Source: Erysipelatoclostridium sp. AM42-17 (GTDB taxonomy: Bacteria; Bacillota_I; Bacilli_A; Erysipelotrichales; Coprobacillaceae). Taken from it: a stretch of DNA of 64,000 nucleotides. The notes beneath the pieces are model-generated. The model was not told the DNA's origin. It was given only the letters and a program-made list of their open reading frames with translations, and searched no databases. Made by a program: the position numbers and the translations under genes. Below, piece after piece: positions 26,943-34,515 of the stretch; positions within the stretch are counted from its first letter, which is position 1; each line of letters starts with the position of its first letter. Location: the NCBI RefSeq assembly GCF_003480255.1, contig NZ_QUIN01000001.1:124001-188000 (forward strand). The letters run 5' to 3'.

Positions 26943-27632
26943 ATGTTTAATCTAATACTTACATTACTAACAAACAGTTTCTTCGTTTCTTATATTCGTT
27001 CTAAATCATTTGAACTTCCTTTAAGCCATCACGAAGAACAATTTTATTTAGCTAAAAAACTTACTGGGGATTTACAGGCAAGAGATATTTTGATTGAAAG
27101 GAACCTAAGGCTAGTAGCTCATATAGCTAAAAAATACGAAAATCAAAAAGATCTACAAGAAGACTTAATATCAATTGGAACAATTGGTCTAATTAAAGCT
27201 GTTGATTCTTTCAATCCTGATAAAAATATTAAACTTGCAACTTATGCATCCAGATGTATTGAAAATGAGATTTTAATGCATCTAAGAAGCAGTAAAAAAA
27301 CAAACAGTGATATCTCCCTCAATGAAATAATTGGTGTTGATAAAGATGGAAGTGAAATAGTTTTAGAAGAACTCTTAGAAAATAACGATCCCCCTCTTAT
27401 TGACCAAGTTGATCAAAATGATAAAATACAAAGCCTTATTCAAAACTTTTCTATTTTAAACAAAAGAGAACAAGAAATATTAATAAAACGTTATGGATTA
27501 AACAATCAATCCAAACGCACCCAAAAAGAACTTGCTAAAGAAATGAACATCTCACGTTCATATGTATCTCGTATTGAAAAAAGAGCTCTCATCAAACTAT
27601 ATAAAGCATATATAAAACAAAACAACTCATAA
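26943..27632 (+). CDS. sigK: Sporulation sigma factor SigK (pro-sigma-K)
   Basis: 229 residues. The N-terminus is a hydrophobic pro-sequence of about 16 residues ending FFVSYIRSKSF, matching the VS-Y site that SpoIVFB cleaves in Bacillus. Region 2 has NLRLVAHIAKKYE, EDLISIGTIGLIKAVDSF and KLATYASRCIENEILMHLR; region 4 has TQKELAKEMNISRSYVSRIEKRAL. It drives late mother-cell genes, including dipicolinate synthesis in Bacillus. The gene is intact with no skin-like insertion. ATG 26943 follows AAGGTGAT. Confidence 0.95.
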   Translation: MFNLILTLLTNSFFVSYIRSKSFELPLSHHEEQFYLAKKLTGDLQARDILIERNLRLVAHIAKKYENQKDLQEDLISIGTIGLIKAVDSFNPDKNIKLATYASRCIENEILMHLRSSKKTNSDISLNEIIGVDKDGSEIVLEELLENNDPPLIDQVDQNDKIQSLIQNFSILNKREQEILIKRYGLNNQSKRTQKELAKEMNISRSYVSRIEKRALIKLYKAYIKQNNS

Positions 27633-27642
27633 GAGTTGTTTT
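27619..27642. terminator. Bidirectional terminator between sigK and parC
   Basis: AAAACAACTC (27619-27628) and GAGTTGTTTT (27633-27642), loop ATAA. The sigK stop (27630-27632) is in the loop and the parC stop begins at 27641. Confidence 0.88.
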
Positions 27643-30235
27643 AATCTTTTAAAAAGTCATCAAGTGATAATTTTTCAAACTTATTAACCTTTTTATCATG
27701 TGATACTTTCGTTTCATGATTTCTACTTTCTTGGTTATCCACTAAATCAAACAATGTATCTTCTACGACTTCTTTATTTTTTAAATGAATATCTTGATTT
27801 GTTTTAATAATAAAATCAGAAGTATATAATGGCTTATCAATATATACATCTTTTAGCCATTCATTTTTACTTAATTTAATAAGAGGTGTAAAGCGTGAAT
27901 CTAAACGTGCGTTATTAAAATCAACAGCTTTAAATTCCTTAGAATTTAATGAAGTTGTCGTAACATTAATTTCATCTTGATTACTTACAACAACAGCTTT
28001 ATACGTGAAAATAGTCTTTGTTTTTAAATTGTGATATAGTGGTGTTCCCTTTGTGGTACGTTTACAAGCTGGAATATCTGCTAATTTTAATCTTTTAATA
28101 CCACCATCACTACTCAACACTAACAATGAATAAGTCAACATTGGATTAAAAACATCCATCGAAACAACAATATCATCTTTTAAGTTAAGTGCTTTAATTC
28201 CTGAAGCTTTTAGACCTACTATTGAAACTTCTTGTTCACTATATAACACACCATATCCTGCACGTGTTACTAAAATAACTCCTCTATTTTGATCTGTAAG
28301 TTTTACATCTATCACTTCATCTTCACCTTTAAGCCCCATACATTTCATCGCCTTGGAATATCGCTGTACTTCAAAGTCCTGCAATGCTGTACGCTTAATT
28401 TGCCCATTTTTAGTAGCAATCATAACATACAACGGCTGTTTAAAATCATCAACCAAAATGGCAGAAACAATTTTTTCATCAGCTGGTACTTTAACAAGAT
28501 AACTTACATGCTTTCCTACATCTTTCCACTTAAATTCTTCTATTTTATGACAAGGAATAAATAAATAATTTCCTTTATTAGTAAATAAAAGTAAATTATT
28601 AACTGTATTGGCTTTAAATAAAGCAACTAATGAATCATCATCTTTTTTACCAAATGGTGTTTTGTCACTTGCTTTAATAGAACGATTAGAAATACGTTTA
28701 ATATATCCATCTCTTGTAATAGAAATATTAATATCTTCAGCAATAATCATCGCTTTTTCATCAATTTTCACTTCACTAACTTGTTCTTTTATTTGAGTAA
28801 GTCGAGGCATTGGATATTGTTTTTTAATTGATTTTAAGCGGTTAATAATAACTGACCGTAACTTATCATCACTGTCAAGAATTTCATTCAATTCATTTAT
28901 TTGAAGATCTAATTGTTGCTTTTCTTCTTCTAATGAAACAATATCTGTATTTGTTAAACGATATAATTGTAACATGACAATTGCTTCCGCTTGTTTTTCA
29001 CTAAATTGATATTGTGTAATTAAATTGTTTTTAGCATCACTCTTATCCTTAGATGCTCTAATTGTTTTAACGACTTCATCTAAAATAGAAATAGCTTTAA
29101 TCAAACCATCTACAATATGTAATCTTGATTTAGCTTTATTTAAATCATAAATACTGCTACGTGTTACAACATCAATTTGATGATCAATATAACCATCAAG
29201 AATATCAATAATACCCATTAATACAGGTCTTTTATTCTTAATTGCAACCATATTATAATTATAATTTTTTTGTAAATCTGTATTTTTATATAAATAATTT
29301 AACGTATTTTGCACATCAGCAGTCTTTTTTAAATCAATAACAATTCTTAAACCTTCACGATCGGACTCATCTCTCACTTCGATAATACCATCTATATTCC
29401 TATTAAAACGAATTTCGTCTATCTTTCTAACAAGATCAGCTTTATTCACTTCGTAAGGAATTTCACTCACTACTATTTGATTCATGTTTTTATCTTCTAC
29501 GATTTCTGTTTTAGCACGAACAATAACTTTTCCTTTTCCATTCTTAAAAGCATTTTTAATCCCATCAATACCTTCCACAATGGCGCCAGTAGGAAAATCA
29601 GGTCCTTTAATAAATTCCATCATTTTTTCTAAAGTGCAATGATCATGTTTTATACGATAAATCGTAGCGTCAATAACTTCTTCTAAATTATGAGGTGGTA
29701 TATCTGTAGCATAACCTGCCGAAATACCAGTAGCTCCATTCACTAATAAATTAGGATAAGCAGCAGGTAAAACAGTTGGCTCATATTCTGTATCATCAAA
29801 ATTTAATGACATTAATACAGTTTCTTTATCTAAATCCTTTAATAATTCACTGGCTATTGGAGAAAGTCTTGCCTCTGTATAACGCATAGCAGCAGCAGGA
29901 TCATTATCGATTGATCCGTTGTTCCCTTGCATGTCAACAAGTGGTGCTCTCATCTTCCATTCTTGTGATAAACGAACCATCGCATCATAAACCGATTTAT
30001 CCCCGTGAGGATGATAATTACCAATAACATTTCCCACTGTTTTAGCAGATTTACGATATGGTTTATTTGCTGTATTTCCTTCTTTATTCATTGAATAAAG
30101 AATACGACGCTGAACAGGCTTTAATCCATCACGAACATCTGGTAAAGCACGGTCTTGAATTATATATTTTGAATATTTACCGAAACGATCTCCCATGATT
30201 GTTTCTAGTGTCATGACTATTTTTTTATCGCTCAT
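27641..30235 (-). CDS. parC: DNA topoisomerase IV subunit A
   Basis: 864 residues. The winged-helix region has NYHPHGDKSVYDAMVRL, the catalytic Tyr is in AAMRYTEARLS, and the C-terminal beta-propeller lacks the GyrA box QRRGGRG, having CMGLKGEDEV instead, so ParC rather than GyrA. The quinolone-contact residue equivalent to Ser79/80 of other cocci is Lys80 here, with Asp84 retained. It decatenates chromosomes with ParE, encoded 11 bases upstream. Confidence 0.93.
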   Translation of the reverse strand: MSDKKIVMTLETIMGDRFGKYSKYIIQDRALPDVRDGLKPVQRRILYSMNKEGNTANKPYRKSAKTVGNVIGNYHPHGDKSVYDAMVRLSQEWKMRAPLVDMQGNNGSIDNDPAAAMRYTEARLSPIASELLKDLDKETVLMSLNFDDTEYEPTVLPAAYPNLLVNGATGISAGYATDIPPHNLEEVIDATIYRIKHDHCTLEKMMEFIKGPDFPTGAIVEGIDGIKNAFKNGKGKVIVRAKTEIVEDKNMNQIVVSEIPYEVNKADLVRKIDEIRFNRNIDGIIEVRDESDREGLRIVIDLKKTADVQNTLNYLYKNTDLQKNYNYNMVAIKNKRPVLMGIIDILDGYIDHQIDVVTRSSIYDLNKAKSRLHIVDGLIKAISILDEVVKTIRASKDKSDAKNNLITQYQFSEKQAEAIVMLQLYRLTNTDIVSLEEEKQQLDLQINELNEILDSDDKLRSVIINRLKSIKKQYPMPRLTQIKEQVSEVKIDEKAMIIAEDINISITRDGYIKRISNRSIKASDKTPFGKKDDDSLVALFKANTVNNLLLFTNKGNYLFIPCHKIEEFKWKDVGKHVSYLVKVPADEKIVSAILVDDFKQPLYVMIATKNGQIKRTALQDFEVQRYSKAMKCMGLKGEDEVIDVKLTDQNRGVILVTRAGYGVLYSEQEVSIVGLKASGIKALNLKDDIVVSMDVFNPMLTYSLLVLSSDGGIKRLKLADIPACKRTTKGTPLYHNLKTKTIFTYKAVVVSNQDEINVTTTSLNSKEFKAVDFNNARLDSRFTPLIKLSKNEWLKDVYIDKPLYTSDFIIKTNQDIHLKNKEVVEDTLFDLVDNQESRNHETKVSHDKKVNKFEKLSLDDFLKD

Positions 30236-30246
30236 AGTTTACTCCT

Positions 30247-32175
30247 TTATTCAATATTGTAATCATCTTCTAAAGAAAATTGGACATTTTGTTCTATCCA
30301 TTCACGACGTGGCTCAACTTTATCACCCATCAATACCGAAACACGTCTTTCAACAATAGCTGCATCTTCAATAGACACTTGAATTAATGTTCTTGTTTCA
30401 GGATTCATTGTTGTTTCCCATAATTGAGTTGCATTCATTTCCCCTAATCCTTTATATCGTTGAACATTATAACCTCTTCCAATTTTCTTTTTTGCTTCTT
30501 CAAGTTCATGATCTTCCCAGGCATAAATAATTTGTTCCTTTTTACCTACCTTTTTAGAAACCTTATATAATGGTGGTAAAGCTATATATACTTTTCCTGC
30601 TAAAATTAAATCTTTCATATAGCGATAGAAAAAAGTTAATAATAAAATTTGGATATGAGCTCCATCAGTATCGGCATCGGTCATAATAATCACTTTATCA
30701 TAATGACTATCTTTTACTTGGAAATCAGCACCAACCCCTGCACCAATAGTATTAATTAACGTAGCCAGTTCTTCATTCTTCATAATATCTTGAATTGATG
30801 TCTTTTCACTATTTAACACTTTTCCACGCAAAGGCAAAATTGCTTGATATTTTCGATCTCGTCCTTGTTTAGCACTTCCGCCTGCTGAATCACCTTCGAC
30901 TAAATACAATTCGTTTTTCTTTTTGTTTTTTGATTGCGCTGGCGCTAATTTTCCACTTAATATTCTTTCTTGCTTTGTTCCTTTTCCTTTTCTAGCAGCT
31001 TCTCTTGCTTTTCTTGCAGCATCTCTTACTTGTGCCGCTTTAATCATTTTTTTAACAAGTAAATCAGCAATCTCTTTATTTTCTTCTAAATAATAGGACA
31101 GCTTTTCATACACTAACGAATCTACTGCATTTCTTGCTTCTGTTGTCCCTAACTTAGACTTCGTTTGTCCTTCAAACTGCAATAAATGTTCAGGAACTTT
31201 GACAGAAATAATAGCAGTCAATCCTTCTCGAATATCATTACCTTCTAAGTTTTTATCTTTTTCCTTTAATAAGCCATATTTTCTAGCATATTCATTAAAA
31301 GTTTTTGTTAGACCACTTCTAAATCCTGTTTCATGTGTTCCTCCATCTCCAGTACGAACAAGATTAACAAATGATAAGGTATTTTCTTGATATCCATTTG
31401 TAAACTGTAATGCAATATCTAGTTCAATTTCTTGACTTACTCCTTCTAAAGAAACTATAGGATGCAGTGTTTCTTTATTAAGATTTAAATAATCTATAAA
31501 TGCTTCTAATCCATTTTCATAACAATAGGAAACCTCTTTATCAGTTCTTTCATCTTTTAAATTAATTGTAATTCCTTTTAAAAGAAAAGCACTTTCCATC
31601 AATCTTTCACTAATCATATTATAATTGAATTCAGTCGTTGAAAAAATATCTTTATTAGGTAAAAAATGAATTGTAGTCCCCGTATCTTTACACTTACCAA
31701 TAACTTCTAGTTTACCAATTGTCTCTCCACCATCACTAAAATGTTGATGATAAATCTTACCATCGCGATGAATGGTCACTTCAAGCCATGAAGAAAGAGC
31801 ATTAACAACACTGGCACCTACTCCGTGCAATCCTCCAGATGTTTTATACCCACCATCTTCAGAAAATTTTCCACCAGCATGAAGGATAGTTAAAATAACT
31901 TCGGTTGTAGGTCGTCCTGAAGCGTGCATTCCTGTAGGCATTCCTCGTCCATGATCTGTGACTTTTATACTATTATCTTTGCCAATTGTCACTTCTATTT
32001 TATTACCAAACCCTGAAAGTGCTTCATCAATTGCATTGTCTACTATTTCCCATACGAGATGATGCAATCCACGTGCATCAGTTGAACCGATGTACATTCC
32101 CGGTCTTTTTCTGACCGCTTCAAGTCCTTCAAGAATTTGAATATTTGATTCATCATATGAATGATTATTTGCCAT
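30247..32175 (-). CDS. parE: DNA topoisomerase IV subunit B
   Basis: 642 residues. GHKL ATPase motifs WEIVDNAIDEALSG, DHGRGMPTGMH and GGLHGVGASVVNALS, then the Toprim motifs LVEGDSAGGSAKQGRDR and IIMTDADTDGAHI. It pairs with parC downstream and is divergent from plsY, the arrangement seen in Bacillus. ATG 32175 has AAGGAGG about 11 bases upstream. Confidence 0.94.
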   Translation of the reverse strand: MANNHSYDESNIQILEGLEAVRKRPGMYIGSTDARGLHHLVWEIVDNAIDEALSGFGNKIEVTIGKDNSIKVTDHGRGMPTGMHASGRPTTEVILTILHAGGKFSEDGGYKTSGGLHGVGASVVNALSSWLEVTIHRDGKIYHQHFSDGGETIGKLEVIGKCKDTGTTIHFLPNKDIFSTTEFNYNMISERLMESAFLLKGITINLKDERTDKEVSYCYENGLEAFIDYLNLNKETLHPIVSLEGVSQEIELDIALQFTNGYQENTLSFVNLVRTGDGGTHETGFRSGLTKTFNEYARKYGLLKEKDKNLEGNDIREGLTAIISVKVPEHLLQFEGQTKSKLGTTEARNAVDSLVYEKLSYYLEENKEIADLLVKKMIKAAQVRDAARKAREAARKGKGTKQERILSGKLAPAQSKNKKKNELYLVEGDSAGGSAKQGRDRKYQAILPLRGKVLNSEKTSIQDIMKNEELATLINTIGAGVGADFQVKDSHYDKVIIMTDADTDGAHIQILLLTFFYRYMKDLILAGKVYIALPPLYKVSKKVGKKEQIIYAWEDHELEEAKKKIGRGYNVQRYKGLGEMNATQLWETTMNPETRTLIQVSIEDAAIVERRVSVLMGDKVEPRREWIEQNVQFSLEDDYNIE

Positions 32176-32242
32176 GAATTATAAATCCTCCTTTTTACGC
32201 TTTTCCTATTATATCAAAGTTCTTATTTTTTTTAAAGATTAT

Positions 32243-32270
32243 TTGCTTTTTTGATATTCTTCATTATAAT
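32243..32270 (+). promoter_or_regulatory. Probable promoter of plsY
   Basis: TTGCTT (32243-32248), a 16-base spacer and TATAAT (32265-32270), 18 bases before the plsY start. Confidence 0.55.
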
Positions 32271-32288
32271 AATGTTGGTGATAAAAAA

Positions 32289-32888
32289 ATGAAAGAAATA
32301 ATACTTATATTAATAAGTTATTTATATGGATCAATACCTTTTGCTCTGGTCATTGGTAAGTTGTTTTTTAATACAGATATTCGTTTATCTGGATCTGGGA
32401 ATTTGGGTGGAACAAATGCAGGACGCGTTTTAGGAAAACCGGTTGGTTTGGCTGTTATTATATTAGATGCATCTAAAGCAATGATAGTTGTACTTTTAAC
32501 AAGTTATTTATGTTCTGTTTTACATATCAATCAAGATTTAAAATATATTTGTGCTTTAGCTTGTGTCATTGGACACTGTTGGCCAATCTTTGCAGGATTT
32601 AAAGGTGGTAAAGCCGTCTCAACTGCTATAGGATATTTCTTTGCAGTTTATCCATTATGGGCTTTAGCTGTACTACTTGTATTCCTCATCATTCTAAAGA
32701 TATTCAAATATGTTTCATTATCATCTGTCCTTGCATCACTTACAGTGCTTCTATGCACACCATTTATGTCAATTTCACTTACAGGTAAAATCGTTAATTT
32801 GTTTATTGTACTTATTCTTGTTTACCGACATATACCAAATTTAAAGCGCATCAAAAATCATACTGAACCTAAAATTAAATGGATGTAA
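32289..32888 (+). CDS. plsY: Acyl-phosphate glycerol-3-phosphate acyltransferase
   Basis: 199 residues, integral membrane protein. Conserved loops SYLYGSIPFALVIGK, RLSGSGNLGGTNAGRVLG and HCWPIFAGFKGGKAVSTAIG match the three PlsY active-site motifs. It transfers acyl groups from acyl-phosphate to glycerol-3-phosphate, the first step of phospholipid synthesis. RBS is weak (GGTGAT). A strong hairpin follows. Confidence 0.95.
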   Translation: MKEIILILISYLYGSIPFALVIGKLFFNTDIRLSGSGNLGGTNAGRVLGKPVGLAVIILDASKAMIVVLLTSYLCSVLHINQDLKYICALACVIGHCWPIFAGFKGGKAVSTAIGYFFAVYPLWALAVLLVFLIILKIFKYVSLSSVLASLTVLLCTPFMSISLTGKIVNLFIVLILVYRHIPNLKRIKNHTEPKIKWM

Positions 32889-32914
32889 AAAAGTCATATG
32901 TTTATATGACTTTT
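32889..32914. terminator. Bidirectional terminator between plsY and the phosphatase gene
   Basis: AAAAGTCATAT (32889-32899) and ATATGACTTTT (32904-32914), loop GTTT, flanked by A and T runs on both strands. Confidence 0.9.
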
Positions 32915-33539
32915 ATTTATAGCTAATTTTAGTTTGTGGATCCAAATAATCATCTTTGCCAAGATACTGTATTTGATATTGACTATTTTTATACTCAATC
33001 AATGACAAAGAACAGCCACGTATAATTTCCCCGTTAATTTCATTAAAACGATTTACAGGTAAATTTAAGGCAATTCCATGAACAATTGTAAATAACATAC
33101 CATGAATAGTAATAAAAATTGTTTGATTAGGATTCTCTTTATATTTTTCGTCAATGAAATTTTGAAAACGATCAATAACTTGTTGATATGTTTCACCACC
33201 TGGTAATCCATAATTCGGTGAAGGGTTATTCCACAAATCATGATATTCATGATTATTTTTTAATTCCTTAATATTTCTTCCTTCATAAATACCAAAATTC
33301 ATTTCCATTAAACGTTTATCTTTTATAATTTCACTTTTAGGAAAAATGATTTGAGCTGTTTCATAGGCCCTGTTTAATGGACTAGAATAGACAGAGTCAA
33401 TGTTTTTATCTTTGATTGCATCTTTTAAACACAATGCATCACGTTTTCCATCTAAAGTGAGTGGGGAATCTTTCCAACCTTGAAGCTTAAATTGTTCATT
33501 CCAAAGAGTTTTAGAATGACGCGTAATATATATTTTCAT
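32913..33539 (-). CDS. Histidine phosphatase superfamily protein (phosphoglycerate mutase-like)
   Basis: 208 residues. The phospho-His motif is in ITRHSKTLWNEQFKLQGWKDSPLT; SSPLNRAYETAQ, LMEMNFGIYEGR and the second His in FITIHGML are also present. The short length and RHS in place of RHG suggest a broad-specificity phosphatase of the CobC/PhoE type rather than a glycolytic mutase. It may be the last gene of the ynzC-tkt-yneF run or separate; a terminator lies just upstream. Confidence 0.88.
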   Translation of the reverse strand: MKIYITRHSKTLWNEQFKLQGWKDSPLTLDGKRDALCLKDAIKDKNIDSVYSSPLNRAYETAQIIFPKSEIIKDKRLMEMNFGIYEGRNIKELKNNHEYHDLWNNPSPNYGLPGGETYQQVIDRFQNFIDEKYKENPNQTIFITIHGMLFTIVHGIALNLPVNRFNEINGEIIRGCSLSLIEYKNSQYQIQYLGKDDYLDPQTKISYK

Positions 33540-33540
33540 A

Positions 33541-33567
33541 ATAAAAAATAAGGGATATCCCTTATTT
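33541..33567 (-). terminator. Terminator after yneF
   Basis: CCCTTATTT (33559-33567) and AAATAAGGG (33546-33554), loop ATAT; on the minus strand followed by a T run over 33543-33548. It overlaps the yneF stop codon. Confidence 0.85.
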
Positions 33568-33765
33568 ATATTGTGCTTTTACTGTATTCATAATTTTTCT
33601 AATTTGAGCTTCACTAGGTTTTCTACCCATTTCCATGTACATAGCACGAATCATTTTTTCATTGATTGGTGGATTTTTTTGCATTTGTTTTTTAAAGAAA
33701 TAACGTGCAGCAAAGAAACCAGCTACCAGTCCTATAATTAGACCAATGATTAAATATAATACCAT
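33562..33765 (-). CDS. yneF: YneF family membrane protein (UPF0154)
   Basis: 67 residues. An N-terminal membrane helix with small residues (LIIGLIIGLVAGFFAARYF) is followed by the conserved cytosolic part NPPINEKMIRAMYMEMGRKPSEAQIRKIMN. Function unknown. It completes the order ynzC-tkt-(yneE/sirA)-yneF known from Bacillus. RBS TTAGGAGGTAT. Confidence 0.92.
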   Translation of the reverse strand: MVLYLIIGLIIGLVAGFFAARYFFKKQMQKNPPINEKMIRAMYMEMGRKPSEAQIRKIMNTVKAQYK

Positions 33766-33783
33766 TGTAATACCTCCTAATAT

Positions 33784-34146
33784 TTACACTTGCTTTGACA
33801 TTATAACATAACTTTGCGAAATTTGATATAATATATCAAAGAATATATTATATTTATCTTTAGATAGTATTGTTATGTAATAATGATTAACAATACAACA
33901 AATTTTTTCATTTGTTAATTCATTAATAAAATAATGTTTGTTACCACTTCTTTTATAGCCTTTTCTCAAAGATAAGTTTTGATAAATTAAATTATTAATA
34001 TTTTCGTTATCTGCAAATATTTGTTGTAATTGCCTTTCATGGTAAACATTATCCGGTTTTATACTACGAAAAACATCAATAACACATGGATATTTATGAA
34101 TTAAATTTGATAGTTCATCTCGATAACGGTAAATAACATATTTCAT
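33784..34146 (-). CDS. Probable SirA-like inhibitor of replication (hypothetical)
   Basis: 120 residues. Not recognisable by strong motif, but it lies between tkt and yneF, where Bacillus has yneE (sirA), the Spo0A-induced protein that binds DnaA and blocks new rounds of replication. The layout agrees with my recollection of SirA: an aromatic N-terminal strand (KYVIYRYRDEL), a helix (CVIDVFRSI), an EKQIQYI-like helix (ERQLQQIFADN), and a C-terminal strand-helix ending IFFDILYQISQ against IFFEVLKKVSP. ATG 34146 follows GGGTGATC; GTG 34155 is possible. A Spo0A-type promoter is upstream. Confidence 0.55.
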   Translation of the reverse strand: MKYVIYRYRDELSNLIHKYPCVIDVFRSIKPDNVYHERQLQQIFADNENINNLIYQNLSLRKGYKRSGNKHYFINELTNEKICCIVNHYYITILSKDKYNIFFDILYQISQSYVIMSKQV

Positions 34147-34163
34147 TTTGATCACCCATATTT

Positions 34164-34199
34164 AGTATACACTTTCAAAACAAAAATAATTGTCAAAAA
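34164..34199 (-). promoter_or_regulatory. Spo0A-activated type promoter of the SirA-like gene
   Basis: On the minus strand TTGACA (34191-34196) and TATACT (34164-34169) are 21 bases apart, too far for a normal sigma-A promoter. TTTGACAAT around the -35 matches the 0A box TTYGACAAA at 8 of 9 positions. The Bacillus spoIIG promoter has the same layout: a wide spacer and 0A boxes over the -35. Confidence 0.5.
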
Positions 34200-34460
34200 A
34201 AGGATTGATTTTACACACCCATTCTTTATCCTTTTATGTACATACAAAACGTATCCTCACTTTTTTGAAGCCACTTCATTTTTCGTCCATTAATACGCTA
34301 TACTAACAGACATATATACTTGCACATCAAAAAATAACCTTGCTTTTATAGTTAACAAAATAGCCATCATTGTCGATTGCGTCTTATTTGTATACCATAT
34401 TATCTTAGCTTTTTAGTTTTAATTTTTCATAAATTTAATGTCAACAACAATTGTATGATA
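34200..34460. other. Intergenic stretch with no recognised content
   Basis: Part of a 369-base gap between the SirA-like gene and tkt. The left end holds the SirA-like promoter and the right end the tkt terminator. Between them I see no ORF with a ribosome binding site, no strong hairpin and no repeat; it is slightly less AT-rich around 34240-34330 and could be a decayed gene or a small RNA. Confidence 0.5.
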
Positions 34461-34495
34461 TAAAAAAACTGTTAACAAATTATTGTCAACAGTTT
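34461..34495 (-). terminator. Terminator of tkt
   Basis: AAACTGTTAACAA (34466-34478) and TTGTCAACAGTTT (34483-34495), loop ATTA. The single mismatch is a G-U pair on the minus strand only, and the T run follows on that strand, so it serves tkt. Confidence 0.88.
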
Positions 34496-34515
34496 AAAAA
34501 GATTAACTTTATTCT

